DNA of 64,000 nt from Datnioides undecimradiatus (lineage: Eukaryota > Chordata > Actinopteri > Lobotiformes > Datnioididae). The DNA lies in contig WARS01000026.1 of the NCBI GenBank assembly GCA_008933995.1, forward strand, positions 2,928,501 through 2,992,500, read 5' to 3'. The notes beneath the pieces were generated by a model that ran no database searches, was not told the DNA's origin, and saw only the letters and a list, made by a program, of their open reading frames with translations. Position 1 is the first letter of the stretch. Every line of letters starts with the position of its first letter. A program made the translations under genes and the position numbers. Positions 12,341 through 25,400 of this stretch are shown in pieces.

Positions 12341-13399
12341 CAACCATGAACACGATGCAATAGACACACGCACACATTTGCTTGTCCTGTGTATAAAAGT
12401 GAAGCCAACTATAATTAGATAGTAATGCTAGCTAAATAATTGCAACTGCAAGGTTTATTGACTAATTGTGTAATTAATTTAAGTAAGGCTGAGGTTGTTT
12501 GAAAGAATAAAATACTATGTAAATACTATGTAAATAAAAAGACTAACAAAGAAATTTTACAATTTTCATCAAGAGTTTAGGCTAGCAGATACTCAGATAC
12601 TTATAACTGATACATTTTGATGAATTAATTTTTCATATCAAAATGTTAAAAAAAAGTGTATAAGCATGATTTATAACATTTATTAATGTGCCTTTTACAG
12701 GTCAGTCATCTTCATAAAGAAAAGCACAGAAATCTTTTATTGGCCACTATTGGACTAAAAACACATACTTCACTTATTGACAAAGTTTCTTAAAGCTCAA
12801 CAGTCCTACCCTATCCAAGTCTTTGGACTGAAAATAATATGATGCTCCATCTTTCAAAGATGTACTTTTCCTAAAGCATTGTTGATTGCCCTGTGTCCAT
12901 TACTTGGAAGGATTATGATAATATTCCACATTGTGCTCGGCGTGATGCACAGGAAATTCAATACTCAAAAGGTTAATGCAATCAATTAGGATGACAAAGG
13001 AGTAAAGTAAAACCCTCCTGCTCGTGGAAAAAAGAGACAGGAGAAGAGAGGGGGAGAAAAGGTATTGAAAGCTTGAATGGATCCACAGAGAGAAAAGAGG
13101 CACTTGAAACGACAGAAAAATGGCATTTATTCAACGTGTATCATCCAAGGCCAGCCAAATGAAACACACACAAAGTATACACACAAAGAAAGAAAAAATA
13201 GCTCTTAGATAGTGAATTGCATCATTCAGCACTCAACCAGTTGTAATTGAACAATACAGGGGCAATATTTTTGTTTGAAGGTAATCAGATACCTCTGCCA
13301 AGGAAAAAGTGCCCAGTACTAGAGGCTTGAACATCGATTCATAATTCTCATAATGTTCTATGGACTTTTCCTCCGTTCAGAGTCAAGTTTTGTCTCAGC
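12341..13399. other. Non-coding AT-rich spacer
   Basis: Holds a tandem pair of the 12-mer AATACTATGTAA near 12510-12535 and otherwise ordinary AT-rich DNA. No gene was recognised. Confidence 0.5.
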
Positions 13400-13765
13400 A
13401 CTCCATTCCCATGTGCATTGTTGCATGGGCTGAATATTAACAGCACGACAATTGTGTATGGGAGCGATATCTTTTGTTATTTAGATAGATGTTACAATGC
13501 TATACAACACAAAGGAGTCTCATCATTGCAGATAAATGGATAAACTTGGATGGCGGTATTGAGCTCTACAACCATTGTAATAATCCATATTACCTTTTCA
13601 GGCTCAGTCTGTCAAAATGATGATGTATTAATCACATTTCAGCAATCCTCCGTGGCTAATGATAATGTTATGAGAGTCTGGGTTGCAATATTTCGCTAAC
13701 GTCTGCAACGCCTATTTTCTGCCGATAAGTTGTGCAAGGAGAAAAGCCTAAAACCTTGTAATCCA
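13400..13765. promoter_or_regulatory. Candidate conserved non-coding element
   Basis: High-complexity, repeat-free stretch with phrases typical of developmental enhancers: TGAATATTAACAGC, ACAATTGTG, ATGATGTATTAATCACAT, GTGGCTAATGATAATG and GGTTGCAATA. All frames carry stops. Adjacent at 13768-13791 is a perfect 8-bp inverted repeat (TAGGTAAG / CTTACCTA). Conservation is inferred from texture only. Confidence 0.4.
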
Positions 13766-14399
13766 CTTAGGTAAGGCAGTAGACTTACCTACTTCTGCAA
13801 ACACACAACCTCATAAATCTACTGCACCTTAACATTCTTAAAGACTGCCGAGCTTGAAAAAATACAGCAGGCCCTTCATCCCACTTTGTTTGTACCAAAT
13901 GAGGACATGTTTCATGTTTCATACCATTGCACAAGTCACAAAATCGTACGGGTACAGGTCCTAACAGATACTTTGTTTTTGTCTTTAAGTCTCATTCACA
14001 CCTGCAGGAGTCAATAATCTCAAAATACAGAACCTCAGTGTAGTCTCCCCCCTTTTTTTTATTTGCAACACATCTTCAACAAGTAAGGCTTTTGACATAT
14101 TTTGTGGAGTGGAGTGTTATAAATTAAAAAAAAAAAAAAAAACTCAAACGAAAGAATCGGACTTAAACATTGATTTGCTGCCAAGCACTTTGAACTACAG
14201 CCTTTTTATTCTACATTTCCCCAACTTCCATTCAGCTCTACTATGAACAAATAAAGAGGTATGAGGACAACAAGCACAAAAGCAAGGGTTAGGCGGTAAC
14301 CAGGGCTTTATGTTTTGACCATAAGAATTCCACTCTTTTTCAGGGGCACAACTGCTGTAATTTGACCTACATCACATTTTTCTGTTTGGGCATTTTCAG
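13766..14399. other. Non-coding spacer with poly(A) run
   Basis: Contains a 17-base A run at 14126-14142 and T-rich runs near 14052. No gene and no retroposed body with target-site duplications was visible upstream of the A run. Confidence 0.5.
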
Positions 14400-14720
14400 G
14401 TCCAGCAGCCACGTCACAGAAACAATGGACCAAAATGGGCTTTGAAGTCAGCCCTGAATGAAAACGGAGGGGCTGACACATGAAATGCCCTCACAGCTGG
14501 GCTGCCCCCAGTCAAAAGAAAAACAAATACTTTGAATGAGAGGGGGACACGCCGCTCCTGTCTAAGCTTCCTAGGGCCCTGAGCCACCACCGGGAGGTGG
14601 GCTTTCACGATATGCCCGTAATGATGGATGGATTGGGAGGAAAGTCTATTCACATGGAGATGTTACATCATAAATATTTACACAGGGCTGCCGTTTCCAT
14701 GTAGCCTTTGCTTGTTTTGA
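14400..14720. promoter_or_regulatory. Possible conserved non-coding element
   Basis: Moderately GC-rich, repeat-free segment with balanced composition, including ACAATGGACCAAAATG (SOX-like ACAATGG), CCCGTAATGATGGATGGATTGG and ATAAATATTTACAC (forkhead-like). The 79-codon minus-strand open frame here lacks splice signals and recognisable domains. Weak candidate. Confidence 0.25.
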
Positions 14721-17700
14721 CACACTGGAAAAATTTAAAAGGACAAAAAGTGGAGGGAGAAAAAAGTGCAGAAAATGAGAAGGTGGCTTCATGTTTTTGT
14801 TATTATACTACACTGAGAGATACAATGTGATGCTAAATTGAGTTTCATGAGTTGTTGTTCTTTTTTCTCTGTGAGACAAATTATCTTTCCTACAGCAAAC
14901 TGTGGGCTTTATTTACCTTTATCCATGACTGAATGAACTCATGTTTATTAGAGAATCAATGCCCTCCTACACACAAACCCTGAAAAGCCAACTAGACGGC
15001 AAACAAAGTAAGTCTGAATTTCAATTATAAATCATTATCCAAACCAATTTTCTTGTCTTCCACAAAAAAGTGCAAGTAGAATTGCACCTTAATGGAGCAA
15101 CTAGATAAATATTGTACAGTAATTTTTAACAAAGCATCACTCTGTTTAAAAATCTGCTTGATATTTAACTGACACCGAAGATAAGTAAAAGGGAGACATC
15201 ATTGTTGTTGGTAAGCAGCTCTACAAATTTCTGCTCTGTGAGCTCAATTAAAAGCCTTGAAACCCCCTGAGATTGTCCCTGGAACCAATGAAAACAAATT
15301 TGGCAGTTTAATTTTCTTCCCACTGTCTAAGAGAGGGACTCCTCTCTGAGAGTGCTCTCTAGCCTAAGTCTGTGGGAGCCATGTTAGAGCCAGTTGGCCT
15401 TTGTGATCAGTTGCATTAACATATATCAAAAGCCAATTAAACTAACTGTACTCAGTTATGTTGTTGATATCTGGTCAGACAAGGGGAGGCTTAAGTTATT
15501 CTGTGTACACTTCCAGTTTTATTCCACACTACAGTTGACTCATGCTTAACTTTGCTTCGTGGGACCAAGTGTGCAACCTGTTTAAAGACGTCTTTGTGTG
15601 TGTGTGTCCATCCATGCATCCTGCTGTGAGGAAAACATACGGAGGGGGGTGGGTGTCGCTGCCTTGAATCTGATCTGCAGCTGCACTTATTGTATCTATG
15701 TGGAAATCTGGGGATAGTGTCATCATCATGTTGTAGGGAGGTACACTGGGCATGTATCAGGGGCTCTGATTGATGCAAGGAGTGTGTCTTCTTTCTGGTG
15801 TGTGAGTGACACCACCAGAAACAAAGGAGTGTGGTGTAGCCCTCTGCCTCAATTCACGGCCATGCCACCCCCCAGTGATAGTGAGGGTCTCTGGTTTGAC
15901 ATGAGACAGCCCACGGTGTCACTTCTGAATGTTTAGATCCCTCTTGACTAGGAGGCCAGGGGCAAGGGCTGTTGTATGCATCCTCATGACAGACTCCCAC
16001 ATCAGCATTGTGCTCATACCAGCTAACATCATTAGCACAGAAGGTTTCATCTCAGGGAGAGAGGGAAAAAAGCAACCCAGTTTCTTCAAGTCACAAGTCA
16101 TTAGTGTCCTCTCGAGAGTCAAATTGTACAGAGGCAGATTTTTTATCAGCAACAAAAGGTTTTATACTCTTGTTAATTTGGTGGATGTCATTTGTACTTA
16201 GACGTCTGTGTCTAATGTCTGTTACAGTAATAAATGCCATATAGTGGAAAAATTATATTATTTTGTCAAGATGACAATGTGGGATGTTGCCACAACAAGA
16301 TCTAGACATAAAGCAGGCATAAAAAGAATATCAAATTATAATTAACCAACAGCGTAACCAGACAGACAACAGAATATGACACACAGTACATGCTGGCACG
16401 TTTACGAGAAACAATGCCATTTAAATACATTTGTTCATTACATCGCATGAAAAGCTTATATGGTTTCAGTTTGTTTCGGTTGCTTTGTCTTCATTCACAT
16501 ATCTTTGTATTTTAAGCACTCGACCGAACCACTGCTCAGCAGCTGTTTATGGCTGGAAAACCAACAAAATTACATTTCTTATATGTCAAAGTTTTGAGTT
16601 GTTGCTGCCTGGCAGGGTTTCTAATGCACAGTGTTAGGAGTGCATTTTACACTGTATAGATCCCTCATAGCAGGACAGAGAGAGACAGAGAAAGAAAGAG
16701 ACAGAGAGAAAGCGAGAGGTGGGGAGAGAGAGAGAAAGAGAGAGAGAAACCCTCTTTGGAAAACAGATACATCAGTGTGCCTGTATAGTGTACGACATTG
16801 CTGTGAGTTAATCAGTTGGAAAATAAAACGGTGGGATTCTAATAAGTCATTTGTCAATTTTTACAACCCCCAGACACATTGATCCATGGGGATTAATGAA
16901 GATGCCTGATATTGTTGTAGATATGAACAGGGGAGATGGTGGGGACAGTAATCAGTCATGTTGGGGATTTGTCCTACCTCGTTTTCTCTTCCTGGGGAGT
17001 CACTCCATACAGGGGCTCACTTCATCTGAGAGGGAGAGCAAAGGCGGAACATTAAAAACCAAGACACTGATTATTTCGATGTATATGAAAGCGCATACAT
17101 GTTCTTGAGAAATCCATACATTTACCCAACTCATCTCATCTACAGTGGTTGACATAATGTAACAACCTTCCATATGATGCAGAAGGAAAATGTGTGCTTT
17201 TGTTCACTCCTGTCCTTTTTACATACTGTGTAAAAATTGCGTAGATACCCAGGCCCCATAACACAGCTGGGGGGAAAGGGGCTGGAGACTGAGAGAGTGT
17301 GCAACAAGGAAGCTATAGTTTGTAAAGGCCACTGAAGCATGAGGAGCCGTTAACTATGTCTGCGCATATTTCAGCCGTTTGCCACTAATAATTTACTCAA
17401 AGGCAGTAATCCCAAAATTAGTTTAAGGGGGAATAAGCAAAAAATCCTACTTCTTAGCTCAGAGGGACTTGAATCTGTCTTACAGAATATAAAATAAAGC
17501 AAAATGAGACTTTTCCATGAAACCCTGCTTGCTTAAACACTGCTTTCAAAGGACATAACTTGAGGCTCCACATAGATAATGGTGTAGAGTACACTGTGCT
17601 GTTTCATTACTCATCCTGTGCTGAAATCATATACATGGATAAAATATAAAGCTGACAATTACAACTATATGTCTTTCTCTTATATGCAGAAAAGTGCAGT

Positions 17701-17859
17701 GTCTTCTATGACATCCATTAACCCGAACACAGAGTTACTTCAGGACAGAAACTGACTTTGGCAGAACCAGTTGAGTCACTCTTAAATCCTCTCAAAAGTT
17801 TCCTAACCTTGAGAGCCCATGCATCCCCGAAAAAGTAATAATAATTCTAACCTGATCTT
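14721..17859. other. Non-coding spacer
   Basis: No gene is recognised. Short open frames overlap on opposite strands at 15491-15778, 15919-16244 and 16621-16882; none shows domain character, and one is made by the GA tract at 16673-16748. A short TG run sits near 15594-15608. Confidence 0.5.
16673..16748. repeat. GA-rich low-complexity tract
   Basis: Runs of GAGA, GACAGAGA and GAAAGA on the plus strand. It is an interrupted purine microsatellite that creates artificial Arg/Glu-rich open frames on the plus strand and Ser/Leu-rich ones on the minus strand. Confidence 0.85.
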
Positions 17860-18085
17860 CCTACTTATTTTATATCTCCCCTCAGCAACCTAACTTCTTC
17901 TCGGCAACAGTGCAGTTATTAATTCATGAGGCACTAATTAGTTCTTTGTTTAATTTTGTGTTAAACAGACTGACCGGAATGATAACGACTCGCGCTGTAG
18001 CGCTTCGGTCCCATGCCACTCCTGTTTGCTACAACAAGGGAGCATCGTGCGACTAGCATGATGAACCCAATTCCCTTCTAAGTTG
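17860..18085. promoter_or_regulatory. Possible conserved non-coding element with CpG-containing palindrome
   Basis: Starts with homeodomain-like TTATTAATTCATGAGG and CACTAATTAG. It continues into an unusually CpG-rich 80-base stretch (about 17974-18050) containing the inverted repeat GCGCTGTAGCGC at 17992-18003. No coding frame is supported. The CpG retention in a CpG-depleted neighbourhood is the main reason for calling it. Confidence 0.33.
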
Positions 18086-20339
18086 CACTTCATTAAGTCA
18101 AAATGTGACAAGGAGCTTAGAGGAAGAACTGGCAGATCTGATCATACATAACAATGCAGGCCCAGTAAGTTTGAGGGAGGGTGGGGGGTGCTTGCAGGAG
18201 GTGCTGTGGGGGGGGTGGGGTGTAGTGGATTCCAGCATGCATGTTGATAATTTTCTATTTTTAACCCTTGGGGGCCGTCTTTCATTTTCCTTTAATTGTT
18301 TTTGTTCAGAGCTGCAGTGTCCTCTTTTTAAATTGCAGCTCCTATCAACTCCCCTGATCAACCCCCTGTGCAACATTGCAGGCAGACAAGTAAACAACAG
18401 GGTTGCCCTTTTCCATGATGTAGTGCAGATGCTCCAGTAAAACCAGTGACACTTTTATCATGGCACATACAAATATATATACACCCAATCAAAAGGAATA
18501 GTACCATGACATGTAAGAAGTGCAGCAGTGGCGGAGCAAAATTAACTTGAAAATAATGTTTTTTGCCTTGGATGTTGAAAAACACGCAGAGTGAAAACAA
18601 ATGTTCGTTCATAGTGTGAGAAAGCGTTCAGGTGGTTTCATCTACTCATATTTTAGATACCTTCTTCTAAACATGTTTGTTCAGTATGCAGTGAAAAAAG
18701 TTATTCCATGACTCTCAAAGATTTATTATTATCTACAGAGCTGATGCCAAGTTTTCTGTGTGGAAGCTTATAATTAATTGTCCCCAAAAAGTTCAGCGCT
18801 GTCTAAGAAACTCCTCCCTTTGATACTCAGGTATGACATGACAGCATATACTTTCGCTTGACACAATGCCTGAATCTCAAGAGAAGCCCTGCACACAGTA
18901 GGTAGACTGCTCAATAAACTACAATCATTGACTTTGTTCATGTGGCAGATAGCACTTTCCTTTGCAAACTGGGGGATTTTTTTTTTTCCACTGCAAATCA
19001 TCAGCTGACAAGCTCCGCTAAGATGTTTAGCCTCTCCAAGTATCTTCCCACTGGCTGAAGATATGATAAAATCAAAAAGCAGACAAGTAATTACACTGTA
19101 TAATAGGCAAGATTGGCATTTTCAAAATCATTTTCATGTGGATGGAAATGACATTGCATAGACTATTCTGTATTCACTGGTGCAGATAAATAAACAAGGC
19201 ATGGAGAAGAAGGGGGGCATACAGAACGCACAGTACAATGGCAAGCAGGTCAGTAATTAGAAACTCTGTTTGCACAGTAATAATTTTAATATATTCATCA
19301 GGAAACAGAGCATGCCTAGCATGATAAAATCCCATCAAGGAACATATCCCGACTGCCTTAACCTTTTAAACAGGCTGGCAGCACATTGTTGAGAACCTAA
19401 AAGAACTAAATAAATAAACAAATGCATACATGCACAGAAGTTAAAATAACATGCAGCTACACCAATCCCTATATTTTAAAAATTCAACATTACCAGGGAT
19501 ATGAAACCCTTTTCTTATGCCTAAGTTCTCAAATCAGTACCTGCAGCTAAATGTGCTGCTGGAGCTTTTGACCTCCTTTATCCAAGAGTGAACAGGTTCA
19601 AGCCCTCCAACACTGAAACAGGTTCAGCTCTGATTGTGTGAGTGTAAAAAGCAACACATGTGTGTAACCTTGTTTGTTATTGAAGGTGGCAGTGATGATG
19701 CTATGGAAATTATTGCAAATTGCTTAAAGGACTCCTGACACGCAAAAACCTTGACCTCGCAGTGCCATTTCCCAAAGACAGAAGAATGCGTAATTGTTTG
19801 AGGAATTCAAGGTGGAGTACAAAAGTAATCACTGTGAACATATGATTTTTACAGAAGTGATAATAGCTCAACACCATTCATGTGTGAAATATATGGCTGC
19901 ATGCATGCGTGCCTATTTTAATGTGATAAACATGCAAACCACACGCAGTAAAGTTCTTTTAAGCATAAGTTTAGCCGAAACATCAACTCAAAGTGTCTCA
20001 GTTATTACAAATTTAAATAACAGGAACACACAAACAGGCACTCAACTGAACAGAACAGTTTAAAATAATAACCCTCTTTGCCGTAATGACTGCCAATCCA
20101 TTGTCTAAGTTTCCTGGTTTCATTTCCCACACATAAACTCAGAAACTTACAAGTTTACGTGACCTCATTCTACATGAAACAACCTCTAATTACATGAAGT
20201 GGAAGCCGCAACAAGAATACACTTCTCACTGAATAGGTCTGTACTTTGTGTCTTCTAATTTGTGTTTCGGTCTGACTTCATGAACACACTGCAGAGTGAG
20301 AAACTGACCATTTACTCATGCATATTTGACAGCACCTAG
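18086..20339. other. Non-coding spacer
   Basis: Contains a G-rich tract at 18176-18223 and AT-rich DNA. The 111-codon plus-strand frame at 18105-18440 crosses this G tract and has no domain-like features. No RNA gene or transposon was recognised. Confidence 0.5.
18176..18223 (+). repeat. G-rich tract with quadruplex potential
   Basis: Four or more G runs of three to eight bases occur within about 48 bases. Such tracts can fold into G-quadruplexes in vitro; a role here is unknown. Confidence 0.5.
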
Positions 20340-20670
20340 TAGGCCCCTTTTTATGCTGTCACTTCTGGCTCCTATTCTTCCTTTCCCCTAGGAGAGGACA
20401 GAGTCGGGGGCTTGAGGGCAGCTACCTCCACAGTCCCGCTGTCCCCTCCTCGCCTAATTTTTGTTGTCCAGCCCTTTGAAACCTCAATCTCATGCAGAAC
20501 CAAAGAATGGTGATCCATGTGCAACAAGTGCCAGTGCCATGGAAACCCCCGTTTTCCCCCCAAAATATTCCTTTTTATCCCTTTTGAAGACCTGTCACCG
20601 GGCAGAGCAGGCATCACACGACCCCAGGCCAAGCCATGACAAAGCCTATTTTCTGCCTGCTTCTTGATTG
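20340..20670. other. Balanced-composition segment of unknown nature
   Basis: This block has overlapping open frames on both strands (20372-20632 minus, 20461-20667 plus), less AT bias than its flanks and no simple repeats. No splice-site pair or recognisable domain supports an exon. A weakly conserved non-coding element is the alternative. Confidence 0.25.
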
Positions 20671-21779
20671 ATTAAAAAAGACTTTTTAGTAAAACCATGT
20701 TAAAGGACACAAAAAGTGACACACAGAAGAAAAGGGCCCTCGGGGATGGCCCAATCAGACGGGTTCCCCGATAATATCGCACAGAAAAAGGAACAATATC
20801 ATAATCAGCACAAAGGAAGGATCAGAGCAAGCATGAAACTTGACAACAATGGTGATTAGGATAATGAGAGAAAAAGGTTTGAGAATTTGGATGGTACTGT
20901 AGGTTACACCAAACTTCTCATAGTATAAGAGTAATAATTTACATAAAATGTGTTTTTTACCTGATGCCATCTGCAGTTTTGAACTCAGACGCGTCATCAT
21001 TTGAACTTTTATTATCAGACAACCAGAAACATCTCTAACATGTCATTAAAAATTGTGCAAACCTAAACATACTGACTTCCTTTTTGATTAACGACGGCCG
21101 AATCAAATGGCAGCATATTATCTCAGCATGTTCACACTATAGTGCACCTCGGGATTATTACAAATGCTTTTTGCATTATGTTCCTGCCACACTTGAGAAA
21201 AATTATACATGTAGCGTTGTGGTTCACGTGTGATATGGGATCAATATTCTATGCATCGGACATTTTACTCCTCCAGTTGACCTAAGTGACAGACCATTTA
21301 AAACAGAGAGGGAGAGACTGGCTCAGCTGCTCTGCACAGCAACAAAGAGAGACCACATTATTAATTTATCTCAAAAGCACAGGTCGATATGAGAGGCCTA
21401 TTGCTTACATGTTTTCCTTTTGTTGGCAGTTTTTGTGTCATATACAGTGGCTTTAAATATCTGGTCTCTTACTGTGATCTGATAGCTGAACCGGGAGTGT
21501 CAAACAGGATAGAAATGAGTTGTGTTGTGTGAAAATTGCTGTTTTATCATGTGATATGTTTTATAGTAGTAACAAAAAGGAAAAGAGACACTTTCAGCAG
21601 CATTAAAGACAGAAAGCTGCCTCGGTCTCTTTGTTTCTGTCTAGAGATGTGGAGGAGATATTTACCAAGATGATAGGGAGGGGTGTGTGGGGGGGGTGTA
21701 GAGGGGAGGAGAGGCATTAGAAGCGTCCACACATGAGCAATTAGTATTCCAGATCCTGATGGTTCTAAACACAAAAAGG
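20671..21779. other. Non-coding spacer
   Basis: AT-rich DNA with a G-rich patch near 21678-21712. No gene or mobile element is recognised. Confidence 0.5.
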
Positions 21780-22330
21780 CCTCACCAAATCCCCACGGCG
21801 GAGGTGTCAGACGGAAAATGACGAAAATCTGCTCCTTGACAGGGAGTCATTTATATTTTAGCTTCGTTCCATTATCTTAACGAATCCATCATCAGCCAAT
21901 GCAATATTAACAGCAGAAAATCAACTCATTAGATCCAGGGGGATTTAATCAAGATTGCAATCATGTATGCGGTTCCTGGAGAGTTGGCTTCTTCTTTTTT
22001 TTTTCTTTTTGGTCCTTTCCACGTAATTGCCGCATCTCAGATCTTAATAAATTATTCTCGATCTGAGATTGATGCCTTTTTTTCCTTGCCTCTCACGCCA
22101 TGCACTCACTGTCTCCAACTATAATATTTACCATAAACATTATTATGTCATGGGCACACAGTTTAAAATGGCCTTTAGCTAACTCGCAGAAGTAATTGGC
22201 TTCTCCATTTCTCTCTCGTTTCCTTGCTAATTGCCCAGTGATATTGCTAACAGTTCCCCCAGAAAGAAAGAAAAGGCCCTCTTTAGCACAAGCTGAGATA
22301 TGTTGCTAGGATTTTTCAACCTTTATAAGT
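21780..22330. promoter_or_regulatory. Candidate conserved non-coding element with internal inverted repeat
   Basis: High-complexity block with enhancer-like vocabulary: CATCATCAGCCAATGCAATATTAAC, GGGGGATTTAATCAAGATTGCAATCATG, CACGTAATTGCC, CCTTGCTAATTGCCC. A perfect 10-bp inverted repeat (ATCTCAGATC at 22034-22043 and GATCTGAGAT at 22060-22069) flanks an AT-rich 16-base loop containing TTAATAAATTA. A short T-rich interruption lies at 21993-22008. Stops occur in every frame. The call rests on texture; alignment to other fish and tetrapods would decide it. Confidence 0.48.
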
Positions 22331-24229
22331 GAATGTAGAAAGAATTTCCTGTGTTTGATATTGCTTAACAAGACAAGCAAGCAGATGAAAGAACATTCCA
22401 CTTTTGATATGTAAAACTTTATGTGAAACTCCGGCATCAGAGAGAAAATAGAAAGAGCTCAAATTTCAGGTGGGGGTATTTTAGTCTTGTTTCTCAGAAA
22501 AACGCTTAGCAGGAAAAGAGCTGCACCAGATAGATAACCCTGCCAGAAATATACAATTTCTCAAATCTAAATCAAGTCTGGATGCTTTATCAGACAAGAG
22601 AACAAAGGAGCTGCCATTCCCTTAAACTGTGTACATTTACTTGTGTCTGCATTAACACGGATACTTTGACATTATTGACACTTAAGTTGCTAAAACATAT
22701 CAACTGAAATAATATAATGCAATCTCTATAGCAGGTATCAAACAGGACTTTGGATATTATAATCACTTCATTGTTTTGAAGGGAAACGTGTTCCTGTATA
22801 TTGTGTCAGTTTGAAGACAATGTGTACCAACACATAATATTGCTACTGATACTTCTCAGTATTACCGAGATGGGCAGAATACACAACATTCGTAAACGAA
22901 ATCAACTGTCTTTAAATGTGAAACATCTATATCACATGACACAGCTGAGGGGGAAGACAAGTCAAAGGCTTGCACACTGCTTGTAAACACTGACATATCT
23001 ATTAGAATCACCTGGTTTGGATTCAGTTGGAAGCCAAAATGAATGTATATTTTATATTTTTTATTGCCTTCCACAAATCATATTTTTGGTCTATTAAAAC
23101 TTCTAATAATGATCATGTTGAACTGTATGAGAGATAAACAGGATTGTGAGCAGCTAACTGTCCTTAGACCAGAAAATTTTTTTTAATTCAAACACCAGCT
23201 AATTCATCTTTGCAGACAACCATTTCGCTAACACTTAAAAAAAATCACAAGTCTTTAAATGTTGTTAGTTTTCTCACATGAAATGGAGTCACTGTTTGTG
23301 AACATGAACGGCTCGCCTTGAACGCAGAAAACCAACACTCTTATCGTATCATCTCAGCAAACAGCTCGGAGCTGCTTCATTATCAGTGAATAAGAGACAT
23401 CGTGCAAACTCATACCAAGTGTCCCTAAATTATCAGTTTTATGTCTGATTTGGAGATTCTGCATGGGAAAATGTATTCTGAAGTGTAACAAGTCAATGGA
23501 TCTGTCTCTGCACAGTAGTGTAACCGTGTGGCCGCTGGAGACAATAGTGGCTGTTTTTTGGGGGGGGGGGGGGGTTTAATACAGGCCAAATATAGCAGAG
23601 GATAGACAATAAACATATTTGACACGTTTCACATGACACACACAAGCACTTGCACCCATTGTTGTTATATGGCATTTCCTGGCGCCTTATTCCTACCAAT
23701 TTTTCAAGGTGGCAGAGGATATAAAGAGTAGCTTTATACAGTGTAATACAAAACACAAAAAAGAAACACTGTCAATTATCTGAAAAGTGCTTAAGTATTT
23801 CTGTGTGCAGCTGTTCTTACTGGACATATTACGCTCACCATTCTCTGCACCTATCTCTCGTTTGTGTGGCAACGGGGCTTCTTCCCCTCACAGGCAGGAT
23901 TAACTCCTAACATGTTCAACATGATCCAAAAGTGTAAAAACTGTCAAAGAGACCTTTAATCTGCCTATGGAACAAAGCCTTTTGTACAAGGACTAACCTG
24001 ACCTTGTCACTGTGAGTTTAACTTGCTGTCTGTTAGGCAATATAAAGCCCTAGCCTGCCCTTCTCTTCCACTCCCTCCCTCTAAGTCTTCTTTCCTCCCT
24101 CACCACCTCAGTCTCTCTCTTTCTCCCCATGCACAGAATTGGGGGTGTGTAGCTACAGCACCAAATGCTGTGTTAATCCCTGTTTCTCTGAGATGGCCAA
24201 TAGTAAATCCGAGCCCTCTGTAAACCAAT
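22331..24229. other. Non-coding spacer with poly(G)
   Basis: AT-rich DNA with a 15-base G run at 23560-23574 and a pyrimidine-rich patch at about 24058-24125. No genes are recognised. Confidence 0.5.
23560..23574 (+). repeat. (G)15 homopolymer
   Basis: Fifteen consecutive G residues directly after a T run. Long G homopolymers are rare in vertebrate DNA and are also a common site of sequencing length error. Confidence 0.9.
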
Positions 24230-25400
24230 CTCAGAGTTTTTTATCTTGATTTATTAGATTACGAGTCCCGGGTCCCTGAGCCCATGCTACACATACTAAT
24301 CCTAATCGGAATAGACAAGTATTAGCCCAGTTCAAGGGGAGCTAAACAGCAGCGGTGGCCAACTTTCAGTAAGAGGGAAACTACAAGCTTATAGGCTTGA
24401 TGGGGCTTTTTATCCGTTTTCCTTTTTTCTCCACTTACATTAGTAGAATGAGTGTGTAATTAAATACATAAATCCTGACACACAAACCCTCAAAAGGCCT
24501 AAAACCACTGAACCCCATCCAGTTTGGCTTTCTTTTCCCTGCACAATGAAGTTACTGAGCCAAGCCCAATCATTTGTATTTTTCTCAGATTTTTAACAGT
24601 GAGCAAGGCAAACATAAAAGTCTCATTGAAAACAACTGCAAGAATTAATTTTACATCTCAGTGAATTCAAGGCAGTGTTGTCAAATTATAAGCAACAGGG
24701 CTACGTAACTAATTTCCCTTGGTCCAGAGAGTGTTAAAAAAAAAAGAAGCAATAAATCACTTTTCATCTGTGATAATAAATCGCATATAATTAGAAAGGT
24801 GTCTGGACTGTGTTTGCCTTCTGTGGGCAAACAGAGGCCACTGAAACGTCAGAACTGGTCACATTATTGTTGCTAACCTTAAACCAAAATGAGAGGACAG
24901 ACTCCAGCATATTGTAAATTGCTGGTCTCACACTGCTTTCAACCAGTCCAGCCAATGCGGATGGCAACTGGGTTAGGCTGGATGGAGTCCATGTGACACA
25001 TGAGGCCAGGGCTGGGGAACATTAAGAAGTGTCTGTTCGTACACTAATGCTGGTGGCAGCTGTTAGTCTGCCAAAAACTGCAGCAGCAGCAGCAAGGATA
25101 TCCTGAAATACTATTGAAAACCGCTAAACCTCCTCCTCGCTGATGTAAAGCTATACAGCTGCTCGGCGCCAGCAGAATCACTGATCAATCTGGGAAAGTT
25201 AAAAATGGAGCCAGGTTTGTGGACTAAATCTGCTGCTTTTCAGCTTGGAAGGTCAAATCTCTTGATCTCAAAACCGATGTTAAGGTTTAACAGCGCAGGG
25301 TATTTTTTTACTGTACTTGATATGGTTTGCACAGCAGCCACGTCAGACACAGCACACGCTTGTGCTTTTGTGTCTTTGTGCTGTAAATGTGTACGTCTGG
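24230..25400. other. Non-coding spacer, possible short conserved core at 24240-24350
   Basis: The phrases TTATTAGATTACGAGTCCCGGG and CTAATCCTAATCGG near 24245-24312 look enhancer-like but the core is short. A (CAG)4 run lies at about 25079-25093. No coding exon was found. Confidence 0.35.

Noticed and set aside
18105..18440. 111-codon plus-strand open frame overlapped by a minus-strand frame
   Set aside because: Crosses a G-rich tract and has no domain; overlapping frames on both strands suggest a stop-poor patch rather than a gene.
20957..21000. Minus-strand first exon (MMTRLSSKLQMAS then GTAAAA)
   Set aside because: Very short frame with an average donor and no upstream promoter or homologue recognised.
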